Shown: positions 1 to 6,984 of the stretch, piece after piece
Layout of the letters: every line of letters starts with the position of its first letter
How positions within the stretch are numbered: position 1 is the first letter of the stretch
The notes under the pieces: generated by a model
Told to the model about the DNA's origin: nothing
Databases searched by the model: none
Seen by the model: only the letters and a program-made list of their open reading frames with translations
Made by a program: the position numbers and the translations under genes
From: Rhodoferax sp.
GTDB taxonomy: Bacteria; Pseudomonadota; Gammaproteobacteria; Burkholderiales; Burkholderiaceae_C
Assembly (NCBI GenBank): GCA_028711355.1
Contig: JAQTSL010000005.1
Span: forward strand, 1-28,147
Length of the DNA: 28,147 nt
Direction of reading: 5' to 3'

Positions 1-38
1 GCAGGTCTAGTTTTGCTGTAAACCCTCCAAGGAAAGCA

Positions 39-88
39 ACATGCGGATATTTTTATATCAACATGCGGGTCTTTTGATTGACATGCGG
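39..88 (+). repeat. Three phased direct repeats upstream of the ahcY promoter
   Basis: ACATGCGG occurs three times, at 39-46, 61-68 and 81-88, spaced 22 and 20 bp apart, about two helical turns each. A perfect dyad (GATAT, TTTT, ATATC) at 46-59 lies between copies one and two. The last copy abuts the -35 region of the predicted promoter. Same-face spacing suggests a regulator site, but the regulator is not identifiable from the sequence. Confidence 0.55.
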
Positions 89-123
89 TCACACCAGTTT
101 TGCAAGTCCTTATAATTCGTCGC
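88..123 (+). promoter_or_regulatory. Predicted sigma-70 promoter of the ahcY operon
   Basis: A perfect TATAAT -10 box lies at 111-116. The best -35 with 17-bp spacing is GTCACA at 88-93 (4 of 6 matches to TTGACA), so the promoter may need an activator. Transcription would start near 122-124, just before the riboswitch. A better TTGACA at 78-83 is 27 bp away from the -10 box and is too distant to pair with it. Confidence 0.6.
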
Positions 124-126
124 ATT

Positions 127-233
127 CCGAGGAGCGTTGCAGCTCACACCTTTTCTAAAACGATCAGGTGCTGAGTGAGGCTCGGAACCCGCTGCGGCAG
201 CACTTCTGCAGCGTTTCACAACGGCGCTCACCC
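127..233 (+). promoter_or_regulatory. S-adenosylhomocysteine (SAH) riboswitch
   Basis: The leader of ahcY carries the conserved blocks of the SAH riboswitch aptamer: CCGAGGAGCGTTGC at 127-140, GGCTCGG ending at 185, and AACGGCGCTCAC at 220-231. CCGAG (127-131) can pair with CTCGG (181-185), and GAGCG (132-136) with CGCTC (225-229), as expected for the pseudoknot and P1. SAH riboswitches are known to raise expression of SAH hydrolase and methyl-cycle genes when SAH accumulates. Downstream, CTCACC (227-232), GGTGAG (248-253) and TCACCG (276-281) can form mutually exclusive pairings, which is a plausible expression platform. Confidence 0.9.
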
Positions 234-311
234 ACAGTAGTTTGTGCGGTGAGACTGATTCAGGTTCGCGCGCATTCACCGTGGTTGTTTTGTCAATTTC
301 TGGAGTGAACC

Positions 312-1787
312 ATGAACGCTGTTATCAAAAAATCCGTTAAATCTGCTGCCCCGGCAACACCTGTTGCCGACTACGTCATTGCCGACCTGGCGCTGGCCGC
401 CTGGGGCCGCAAAGAACTCAACATTGCCGAGACCGAAATGCCCGGCCTGGTGGCCATTCGCGATGAATTTGCCAAGGCCCAACCGCTCAAGGGCGCGCGT
501 ATCACCGGCAGCTTGCACATGACGATCCAGACCGCCGTGCTGATTGAAACCCTGAATGCTTTGGGCGCGCAGGTGCGTTGGGCCTCCTGCAACATCTTCT
601 CAACCCAAGACCACGCCGCCGCCGCCATTGCCGCCGGTGGCACGCCGGTGTTTGCCGTCAAGGGCGAATCGTTGACCGATTACTGGGACTACACCCATCG
701 CATTTTTGAATTTGGCGGCAAGAAGGGTAGCGCGGCCGAAGGCCCCAACATGATCCTGGACGACGGCGGTGATGCCACGCTGTTGATGCACCTGGGCACC
801 CGCGCAGAAAAGAACCCCAAGCTGCTCGACCAGCCCAGCAGCGAAGAAGAAACCTGTTTGTACGCCGCTATCAAGGCCAAGCTCAAGGTGGACCCCACCT
901 GGTACAGCCGCCGCCTCAAAAACATCATCGGCGTGACCGAAGAAACCACCACCGGTGTGCACCGCTTGAATGAGATGAGCGCCAAGGGCGACCTGAAGCT
1001 GCGCGCCATCAACGTGAATGATTCGGTGACCAAGAGCAAGTTTGACAACCTGTACGGCTGCCGTGAAAGCCTGGTCGATGGCATCAAGCGCGCGACTGAT
1101 GTGATGATCGCCGGCAAGGTGGCGCTGGTGGCGGGCTACGGCGACGTGGGCAAGGGTTGCGCGCAAGCGCTGCGTGCCCTCTCAGCGCAAGTGTGGGTGA
1201 CCGAGGTTGACCCGATCAACGCGCTGCAAGCGGCGATGGAAGGCTTTAAGGTCGTGACCATGGAATACGCTGCCGACAAGTGCGACATATTCGTCACCGC
1301 TACTGGCAACTTGAACGTGATCAACTACGCCCACATGGCGGCCATGAAAGACCAGGCGATTGTTTGCAACATCGGCCACTTTGACAACGAGATCGACGTC
1401 GCATCGCTGGCCAAATGCAAGTGGGAAGAGATCAAGCCGCAGGTGGACCATGTGATTTTTCCGGCCAAAGGCAAGACCCCGTCCAAACGCATCATCTTGC
1501 TGGCCAAGGGTCGCTTGGTTAATCTGGGTTGCGGCACCGGCCATCCCAGTTTTGTCATGAGCTCGAGCTTTGCCAACCAGACCATCGCGCAAATTGAATT
1601 GTTCACCAAGTCAAAGGACTACAAGGTCGGCAAGGTCTATGTGCTGCCCAAGCACCTGGACGAAAAAGTGGCGCGCCTGCACTTGAGAAAAGTCGGTGCG
1701 CAACTCAGCCAGCTCACACCGGCGCAGGCCGCCTACATCGGCGTGTCGGTCGATGGGCCGTATAAAACCGATACATACCGTTACTAA
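312..1787 (+). CDS. ahcY: Adenosylhomocysteinase (SAH hydrolase)
   Basis: This cytosolic NAD-dependent enzyme splits S-adenosylhomocysteine into homocysteine and adenosine, removing the product inhibitor of methyltransferases. The 491-residue product has the catalytic-domain start typical of the family (ADLALAAWGRKEL near residue 23), the Rossmann NAD site GYGDVGKG at 275-282 and the usual C-terminal end DTYRY. It also contains the roughly 40-residue insertion (about 165-205) common in bacterial SAH hydrolases. The ATG at 312 is preceded by GGAG at 302-305. The gene is first in an operon with the tlyA-like gene and metF, and the riboswitch upstream ties expression to substrate level. Nothing in the protein looks damaged. 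Confidence 0.97.
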   Translation: MNAVIKKSVKSAAPATPVADYVIADLALAAWGRKELNIAETEMPGLVAIRDEFAKAQPLKGARITGSLHMTIQTAVLIETLNALGAQVRWASCNIFSTQDHAAAAIAAGGTPVFAVKGESLTDYWDYTHRIFEFGGKKGSAAEGPNMILDDGGDATLLMHLGTRAEKNPKLLDQPSSEEETCLYAAIKAKLKVDPTWYSRRLKNIIGVTEETTTGVHRLNEMSAKGDLKLRAINVNDSVTKSKFDNLYGCRESLVDGIKRATDVMIAGKVALVAGYGDVGKGCAQALRALSAQVWVTEVDPINALQAAMEGFKVVTMEYAADKCDIFVTATGNLNVINYAHMAAMKDQAIVCNIGHFDNEIDVASLAKCKWEEIKPQVDHVIFPAKGKTPSKRIILLAKGRLVNLGCGTGHPSFVMSSSFANQTIAQIELFTKSKDYKVGKVYVLPKHLDEKVARLHLRKVGAQLSQLTPAQAAYIGVSVDGPYKTDTYRY

Positions 1788-1828
1788 CGCTCATGGCATT
1801 GAAGCCACTCCGAAGCATGAAAAATGGT

Positions 1829-1899
1829 TGTCATTGCGGGCCACGACCCGCAATCCATGGCCCCGAATTCATGTATCCCGGGTCGAGCCCGGGATGACC
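1829..1899. repeat. Dispersed double-palindrome repeat, copy 1
   Basis: This spacer element between ahcY and the tlyA-like gene consists of two adjacent hairpins. One is built on ATTGCGGG/CCCGCAAT and the other on ATCCCGGG/CCCGGGAT. The ends read TGTCATT and ATGACC. Related copies lie at 12043-12122 and, in the other orientation, at 20047-20118. It has no coding content and would be transcribed as part of the ahcY operon mRNA. Confidence 0.8.
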
Positions 1900-1926
1900 G
1901 CATCGCTTTTTCACGTTAAGCACCCA

Positions 1927-2718
1927 ATGCGTATTGACCAACTGCTGGTGCAACGCGGCCTGGCCAGCACCCGCAGCCAGGCGCAGCGCCTGATCGCGGG
2001 CGGCGTGCTGTGGCAGCAGGGTGAGCTATGGCGCAAGGTGGTCAAAAATGGCGACCTGGTGCCCGACGATGCCGCGCTGCAGTTGCAAGACGACGCTGAA
2101 GCCCGTTACGTGTCGCGCGGCGGTCTCAAATTGGAGGCGGCCTTGCAGCAAGTAGGCTTGGACGTCGCTGGCTGGCAGTGTCTGGACGTGGGCCAAAGCA
2201 CCGGCGGTTTTACCGACTGCCTGTTGCAGCGCGGTGCACGCGGTGTGGTGGGGGTTGACGTGGGCAGCGCCCAATTGCACCCCAAATTGGCATCTGACGC
2301 GCGTGTGCTGAGCCTGGAAGGTGTCAATGCGCGCACCTTGACTGCCTCTGATTTGATAGCTGCTAGCGCAGACGAAACAAGGGCGGGAGGCCAATTTGAT
2401 GCTGAGTTGGTACCCGAGTTCGAGCTGATCGTGGCGGACTTGTCCTTCATCTCGCAAACGCTGGTGCTACCCGCGCTGGTGCCGCTGCTGAAAATCGGTG
2501 GCCGCTTGCTGACGCTGGCCAAGCCGCAGTTTGAGTTGCAGCCGGGTCAGGTCGGCAAGGGCGGCATTGTCAAAGATGCGGCGATGTACGCGGTGGTGGA
2601 GCAGCGCTTGCGCCAAGCCTGCGCGACGCTGGGCCTGACGGTGACGCACTGGTTTGATTCGCCGCTCACCGGGGGTGACGGCAACCATGAATTTTTTATG
2701 GCGGCAAGCAAAGCCTGA
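1927..2718 (+). CDS. tlyA: TlyA-family rRNA 2'-O-methyltransferase / hemolysin-like protein
   Basis: The 263-residue product has an N-terminal S4 RNA-binding domain (MRIDQLLVQRGLASTRSQAQ) and then an FtsJ-like SAM-dependent methyltransferase domain. That domain shows the SAM site LDVGQSTGGFTDCLL at about residues 80-94, VADLSFIS and the PQFE motif. TlyA proteins are known to methylate rRNA ribose 2'-OH groups; the hemolysin label is historical. The ATG at 1927 starts the conserved S4 domain, whereas the longer open frame runs back into ahcY and through the repeat at 1829-1899. The stop is 5 nt before metF, so the two are co-transcribed. A stretch of about 16 residues (DNA 2351-2400) matches a dispersed short repeat and appears to be an in-frame insertion. 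The placement fits because the enzyme uses SAM and releases SAH. Confidence 0.88.
   Translation: MRIDQLLVQRGLASTRSQAQRLIAGGVLWQQGELWRKVVKNGDLVPDDAALQLQDDAEARYVSRGGLKLEAALQQVGLDVAGWQCLDVGQSTGGFTDCLLQRGARGVVGVDVGSAQLHPKLASDARVLSLEGVNARTLTASDLIAASADETRAGGQFDAELVPEFELIVADLSFISQTLVLPALVPLLKIGGRLLTLAKPQFELQPGQVGKGGIVKDAAMYAVVEQRLRQACATLGLTVTHWFDSPLTGGDGNHEFFMAASKA
2351..2400 (+). repeat. TAGC-type short palindromic element inside the tlyA reading frame
   Basis: The segment contains GATAGCTGCTAGCGC and GGGCGGGAGGCCAATTTGAT in the order and spacing of the copies at 3570-3620, 6682-6740, 15971-16014 and 17253-17320. It keeps the frame open and encodes LIAASADETRAGGQFDA between the fourth and fifth strands of the methyltransferase fold, where length varies in the family. 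Confidence 0.7.
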
Positions 2719-2723
2719 TCACT

Positions 2724-3563
2724 ATGAATGCAACAAACAACTTTCCGGTAAGTATCGAATTTTTTCCGCCCAAAACGCCTGAAGGCGTGGAAAAGCTGCG
2801 CGCAGTGCGCCAGCAGCTCTATACCCTGAAGCCCGACTTTTGCTCGGTCACCTTTGGCGCGGGCGGCTCCACGCAAGAAGGCACCTTCAGCACCGTCAGC
2901 GCCATTCTGGCCGAGGGTACGCCTGCGGCGTCGCACCTGTCGTGTATCGGTGCGACCCGTACGCGGGTGCGCGAGCAACTGGCCACGCTCAAAGCGATGG
3001 GGGTACGCCGCCTGGTGGCGCTGCGCGGCGATCTGCCCAGCGGCTTTGGCACCGGCGGCGAGTTTCATTACGCCAGCGACCTGGTGGCCTTCATCCGCGC
3101 CGAAACCGGTGACGACTTTCAGATCGAGGTGGCGGCCTACCCCGAGATGCACCCGCAAGCCAAGTCGCCCGAGGCGGATTTGCAGGCCTTTGCCAGCAAG
3201 GTGCAGGCCGGTGCCAATTCGGCCATCACGCAGTATTTTTTCAACCCCGACGCTTACTTCAGGTTTGTGCAAGAGGTGGACGCGCTGGGCGTGCAGGTGC
3301 CGGTGGTGCCGGGCATCATGCCGATTTCAAGCTCGTCGCAATTGATGCGCTTCAGCGATGCCTGCGGCGCCGAGATTCCGCGCTGGATCCGGCTGCGGCT
3401 ACAGAGCTTCGGTGATGATGCTGCGTCGATCAAGGCTTTTGGGCTGGACGTGGTGACCGACTTGTGCGACCAGTTGCGCGCCGGGGGCGCACCGGGCCTG
3501 CATTTCTACAGCATGAACCAGAGCGCAGCGGTGCTGGAGATCTGCAAACGGCTGGCTATTTGA
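2724..3563 (+). CDS. metF: 5,10-methylenetetrahydrofolate reductase
   Basis: MetF is an FAD-dependent cytosolic TIM-barrel enzyme that makes 5-methyltetrahydrofolate, the methyl donor for homocysteine remethylation. The 279-residue product begins with the family pattern SIEFFPPKT. It contains LRGDLPSG near residue 93-100, the EVAAYPEMHP segment, the AITQYFFN flavin/folate region and a C-terminal GLHFYSMN block. Length is normal for the bacterial enzyme. It follows tlyA by 5 nt, so it is third in the SAH-riboswitch operon. The grouping makes sense: ahcY yields homocysteine and MetF supplies the methyl group that turns it back into methionine. The gene ends convergently with manC. Confidence 0.96.
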   Translation: MNATNNFPVSIEFFPPKTPEGVEKLRAVRQQLYTLKPDFCSVTFGAGGSTQEGTFSTVSAILAEGTPAASHLSCIGATRTRVREQLATLKAMGVRRLVALRGDLPSGFGTGGEFHYASDLVAFIRAETGDDFQIEVAAYPEMHPQAKSPEADLQAFASKVQAGANSAITQYFFNPDAYFRFVQEVDALGVQVPVVPGIMPISSSSQLMRFSDACGAEIPRWIRLRLQSFGDDAASIKAFGLDVVTDLCDQLRAGGAPGLHFYSMNQSAAVLEICKRLAI

Positions 3564-3569
3564 TATCAG

Positions 3570-3620
3570 TTCAATAGCTGCTTGTGCTTGCAGCACACGG
3601 GCTGGAGGCTGTTTTTTTAT
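3570..3620. repeat. TAGC-type short palindromic element / possible bidirectional terminator between metF and manC
   Basis: ATAGCTGCTTGTGCTTGCAGC followed by GGGCTGGAGGCTG and a run of seven T matches the dispersed element family. It is 7 nt past the metF stop and 17 nt before the manC stop on the other strand. AGGCT...AGCCT around the T-run can form a stem, so the element may stop transcription from both sides. This function is inferred. Confidence 0.6.
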
Positions 3621-3636
3621 AAGCCTTGGCGAATCC

Positions 3637-5112
3637 TTAACGCCCGTAAACGTCTTCAAAGCGCACGATATCATCTTCGCCCAGGTAGCTGCCAGACTGC
3701 ACCTCGATCATTTCCAGCGGCACCCGACCCGGGTTTTCCAGCCGGTGCGTGGTACCCAGCGGGATAAAGGTGGACTCGTTCTCTGACAGCAAAAACGTTT
3801 CGTCACCCTTGGTCACCCGGGCCGTACCACTGACCACAATCCAGTGCTCGGCGCGGTGGTGGTGCATTTGCAAACTCAGCGTGCCGCCCGGGTTGACCAC
3901 GATGCGCTTGACCTGAAAGCGCTCACCGGCATCGACGCCGTCGTATGAGCCCCAGGGCCGGAACACCTTGCGGTGGATGCTGCCTTCGCTGCGGCCGCTG
4001 GCCTTGAGCGTATCGACGATTTTTTTGACGTCTTGCGTGTGGTCTTTGTGCGCCACCAGAACAGCGTCGGTGGTTTCCACCACCACCAGATCACGCACCC
4101 CCACGCATGCCACCAGGCGGCCGTCGGACAGCGCCAGCGTGTTTTCACAACCCTGTAGCAGCACGTCGCCTTGCGCCACGTTGCCGCTGGCATCCTTGGG
4201 CAGCACTTGCCACAGCGCGTCCCAAGCGCCCACGTCAGACCAGCCGGCGCTCAACGGCAGCACCACGCCGGGGGGCAGGCCCGCAGTGGCCTTGGGGCCA
4301 GCCAGCCGCTCCATCACGGCGTAATCGATCGAGTCGCTCGGGCAGGCGGCAAAAGCGTCCTTGCCCACGCGGACAAAATCGCCATCGGTATGCCCGGCCT
4401 GCCAGGCGCTCTGGCATGCCGTCAGGATGTCGGCGCGGCATTGACGCAGCGTGGCCAGCCAGACCGAGGCACGCAGCATAAACAGGCCACTGTTCCACAG
4501 GTAGTTGCCCGCATCCAGGTAGCCCTGCGCGGTGGCCAGGTCGGGTTTTTCAACAAAGCGCGCAATCAGCCGCGCCGCACCCAGCTTGCCAGTGGCATCC
4601 ATGGCGGCGCGCGCCTGGATGTAGCCGTAGCCGGTTTCGGGTGCGTCGGGCGTGATGCCAAAGGTCACCAGGGCGCCGCCCTCGGCCAGCTCGGCGCCCT
4701 GGCTGACGGCGGCCTGAAACGCCGCTACGTCGGTGATGACGTGGTCGGCGGGCATCACCAGCAGCACCGGATCTGCACCTGTTTTAATAGCTTCCAGCGC
4801 AGCAATGGTAAGTGCTGGTGCCGTATTTCTGCCACAAGGCTCAAGCACGATCGGGCCCGTCTGATTGAGCTGGCGCAACTGCTCAGCAATGACAAAACGG
4901 TATTCCTCGTTGCATACCACCATGGGGCGCGTGAGCGCCACCCCGGCGATGCCCTCGACCCGGCGCACGGTGGCCTGCAACAGCGAGTCGTGCCCCATTA
5001 GGCTGAGCAGTTGTTTGGGGTATTTTTCGCGCGACAGTGGCCACAGCCGGGTGCCGGAGCCGCCCGACAAAATGACTGGCTGTAGCAAGACGGGGGGATG
5101 ATCATCAGACAT
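3637..5112 (-). CDS. manC: Mannose-1-phosphate guanylyltransferase / mannose-6-phosphate isomerase
   Basis: This is a bifunctional type II enzyme making GDP-mannose for exopolysaccharide, LPS or glycoprotein sugars. With the ATG at 5112 the product is 491 residues. It begins with the nucleotidyltransferase signature SGGSGTRLWPLSREKYPKQ, followed by GRNTAPA, PADHVI and FVEKP. It ends in a cupin isomerase domain with the metal-binding cluster QMHHHRAEHW. A TTG codon 12 nt upstream could also start the frame, but neither start has a clear ribosome-binding site. The gene lies 26 nt downstream of another sugar-nucleotide pyrophosphorylase on the same strand, suggesting one transcript. No glycosyltransferase cluster is adjacent, so the end product is unknown. 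Confidence 0.93.
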   Translation of the reverse strand: MSDDHPPVLLQPVILSGGSGTRLWPLSREKYPKQLLSLMGHDSLLQATVRRVEGIAGVALTRPMVVCNEEYRFVIAEQLRQLNQTGPIVLEPCGRNTAPALTIAALEAIKTGADPVLLVMPADHVITDVAAFQAAVSQGAELAEGGALVTFGITPDAPETGYGYIQARAAMDATGKLGAARLIARFVEKPDLATAQGYLDAGNYLWNSGLFMLRASVWLATLRQCRADILTACQSAWQAGHTDGDFVRVGKDAFAACPSDSIDYAVMERLAGPKATAGLPPGVVLPLSAGWSDVGAWDALWQVLPKDASGNVAQGDVLLQGCENTLALSDGRLVACVGVRDLVVVETTDAVLVAHKDHTQDVKKIVDTLKASGRSEGSIHRKVFRPWGSYDGVDAGERFQVKRIVVNPGGTLSLQMHHHRAEHWIVVSGTARVTKGDETFLLSENESTFIPLGTTHRLENPGRVPLEMIEVQSGSYLGEDDIVRFEDVYGR

Positions 5113-5138
5113 GGTGGGGAGCAAAGAGTTAAAGGTGT

Positions 5139-6242
5139 TCAGGCGCGGGCGTCGCCCCAGCGCAGTTGGGCGGTTTCATCACCGCGGTAAAGCGTGTGGC
5201 CGGTGCGGTCCACACAGTAAGTGGGTGACACGATCATTTCGCTAAAACGCATGTCGGCGGCGATACGGGTGTATTCAAACAAGATGCTGCGCTCTACCGT
5301 GGCGCCACTGCGGATGTGGCTGCCATGGCCGATCCAGCTCGGGCCGATGATGCGCGCACCGGGTTCGATGCGCACGCTTGAACCAATATAGACCGGGCCT
5401 TCGATGGTGACCTCATCCCACGCAATGCGCGTGTTCAGACCAACCCGGATGCCGGGTTTGACCTCGCGCCCAGGCATATTCATCTGCGCCACTTCACCGC
5501 GCAGCACGCGCTGCAGCACCGTCCAGTAGTCGCTGACGCGGCCGATGTCGATCCAGTTGAAGAAACGCTTTTGCGCAAAAAACGGCCGATGCTGTTCGAC
5601 CAGTTGCGGAAACAGTTGGGAGCCGATGTCATAGACCTGGCGCGGTGGGATCAGTTCGATCACCTCGGGCTCAAAAATATAGATGCCGGTGCTGGCGGCA
5701 GTGGAGCGGGCCTCTTCGGGCTTGGGCTTTTCCTGGAACGATTCAATTTGCCCCAAGGCGTTAGCTACCACGATGCCGTAGTTCTGCACTTCTTCCAGCG
5801 GTACATCGAGCGTGACAACGCTGGCCAGTGCACCCTGGGTTTTGTGCTCGTGCAGCGCCGCGCCGATGTCCAGGTCGATGATCGCGTCGCCGCACAGCAC
5901 CAATGTGGTCTCGTCAAAAAAACCGCTGAAATCCTGGATGCGGCGCATGCCACCGGCTGAGCCCAGTGGCCTGGGGACGATTTCGCCCTGGTCCAGCGCG
6001 CCTTCGTAGGCGTAGCCGATCTCCACGCCCCAGCGGTGGCCGTCGCCAAAATATTGCTCAATCTTGTGGTGGTTGTGCGCCACGTTGACCATGATCTGGT
6101 TCACGCCATAGTTGGCCAGGTGTTCGATCAGGTATTCCATCACCGGTTTGCCCAAAATCGGGACCATCGGTTTGGGTAAATCTTTGGTCAGCGGCCGAAC
6201 GCGGGTACCCTGCCCGGCGGCCAATATCATGCCTTTAGCCAT
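5139..6242 (-). CDS. NDP-sugar pyrophosphorylase (nucleotidyltransferase with C-terminal left-handed beta-helix)
   Basis: The 367-residue product has the glucose-1-phosphate/mannose-1-phosphate nucleotidyltransferase fold. The N-terminus reads GMILAAGQGTRVRPLTKDLP, then KPMVPILGKPVMEYLIE, a CGDAIIDLD acceptor-site segment and FQEKPKPEEA. The C-terminal third has hexapeptide-like repeats (VYIGSSVRIEPGARIIGPS). Family members activate a hexose-1-phosphate with a nucleoside triphosphate; the substrate (mannose or glucose) cannot be fixed from sequence alone. The ATG at 6242 is chosen because it precedes the conserved MAKGMILAAG and has AAGAGAA upstream. A longer start at 6290 adds 16 unconserved residues. 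It precedes manC by 26 nt. Confidence 0.85.
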   Translation of the reverse strand: MAKGMILAAGQGTRVRPLTKDLPKPMVPILGKPVMEYLIEHLANYGVNQIMVNVAHNHHKIEQYFGDGHRWGVEIGYAYEGALDQGEIVPRPLGSAGGMRRIQDFSGFFDETTLVLCGDAIIDLDIGAALHEHKTQGALASVVTLDVPLEEVQNYGIVVANALGQIESFQEKPKPEEARSTAASTGIYIFEPEVIELIPPRQVYDIGSQLFPQLVEQHRPFFAQKRFFNWIDIGRVSDYWTVLQRVLRGEVAQMNMPGREVKPGIRVGLNTRIAWDEVTIEGPVYIGSSVRIEPGARIIGPSWIGHGSHIRSGATVERSILFEYTRIAADMRFSEMIVSPTYCVDRTGHTLYRGDETAQLRWGDARA

Positions 6243-6498
6243 AAATATGTTCTCTTTTTGATTGCAAAGACACTGCTCCCTAGGCGACAAAAAACAATGG
6301 GCTCAACTATACCTGTTGGGACGATCACATTGCCGGTACCAGACGTCGCGCCTCCGTGGCAAGCAATTAGTCCGACTGGGGTGTGATTCAAAGTGATGTG
6401 GGAATTCGCAAACTTCTGGTGTGCACACCTGACATCCAACTTTTGAGGTGAAGCCATTCGGAGTTAGTCCATTGCTGAAACAGGCGGTGTCCACGCAC

Positions 6499-6631
6499 GG
6501 CGTGGCGACTGGGTCAGGTGCATGCGGTTTTGGGGGCAAAGCACGCACGGGGTTGAGGCATCAGCACGCCAGCGTTTGTCGGCGCGCGCATTTGCCCCCA
6601 AAGCCCGGTCACCTAACCCAATCACCACGCC
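6499..6631 (+). repeat. Long imperfect hairpin L inside the mobile element
   Basis: Arms of about 49 nt (6499-6547 and 6582-6631) pair along most of their length, starting GGCGTGG/CCACGCC and including TTTGGGGGCAAA against TTTGCCCCCAAA. Its reverse complement closely matches hairpin R at 6765-6897. Where they differ, several changes are compensated across the stem. Confidence 0.8.
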
Positions 6632-6681
6632 TCAAGGCTATCTGGAACTGCATGGGGGCAAAGACAAAGCGCCGATGGTGA

Positions 6682-6740
6682 TCAATTTTCATAGCTAGTA
6701 GCACTTGATGAATAGGGGCTACAGCCTGTTTTGCTTCAAA
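6682..6740. repeat. TAGC-type short palindromic element nested in the mobile element
   Basis: ATAGCTAGTAGCAC, GAATAGGGGCTACAGCC and TTTTGCTTCAAA appear in the order of the other family members. It lies between hairpins L and R, so either it inserted into the larger element or it was carried with it. Confidence 0.6.
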
Positions 6741-6764
6741 GTCTGTGAAACCGAACACCGGTCA

Positions 6765-6897
6765 GGCAGGGTGATTGGGTCAGGTGACCGGGCTTTGGGG
6801 CGAAATGCGTGCGCCTGAAGGTGCTGGCGTAATCAGGCTTCCGTTTCGCGCGTGCTTTCGCCCCAAAACCGCATGCGCCTGACCCAGTCGCCCTGCC
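6765..6897 (-). repeat. Long imperfect hairpin R inside the mobile element
   Basis: This is the same length as hairpin L (133 nt) and in inverted orientation. The arms at 6765-6813 and 6848-6897 begin GGCAGGG/CCCTGCC and include TTTGGGGCGAAA against TTTCGCCCC. Compared with L, the GTG to AGG change on one arm is matched by CAC to CCT on the other, and GGGGGC/GCCCCC is replaced by GGGGCG/CGCCCC, so pairing is kept. Confidence 0.8.
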
Positions 6898-6984
6898 GTG
6901 CGTCGATGTCCTACTGATTCCCACATCACTTTGAATCGCACCCGTCCGACTGCGCTGGCTGGCACATCGCCAATCAAACAAAAC

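Larger units (their letters stand above)
6370..6952. mobile_element. Non-autonomous (MITE-like) element with 27-bp terminal inverted repeats and 9-bp target duplication
   Basis: The 9-mer GTCCGACTG occurs as a direct repeat at 6370-6378 and 6944-6952. Immediately inside it lie inverted repeats at 6379-6405 and 6917-6943 that match at 26 of 27 positions (both begin GGGTG and contain GATTCAAAGTGATGTGGGAA). The 565-bp body has no transposase gene. It holds two 133-nt hairpins in opposite orientation (6499-6631 and 6765-6897), a 12-bp palindrome GGTGTGCACACC (6418-6429) and a TAGC-type element between the hairpins. The geometry indicates a transposition event between the NDP-sugar gene and hexR. 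The parent transposon is not in the window. Confidence 0.85.

Noticed and set aside
78..83. TTGACA as -35 of the ahcY promoter
   Set aside because: The distance to the TATAAT box is 27 bp, far too long for sigma-70.
6448..6681. Open frames of 65-81 codons across the mobile element
   Set aside because: They arise from the GC-rich hairpin arms (the same peptides appear from both copies and strands) and lack start signals.
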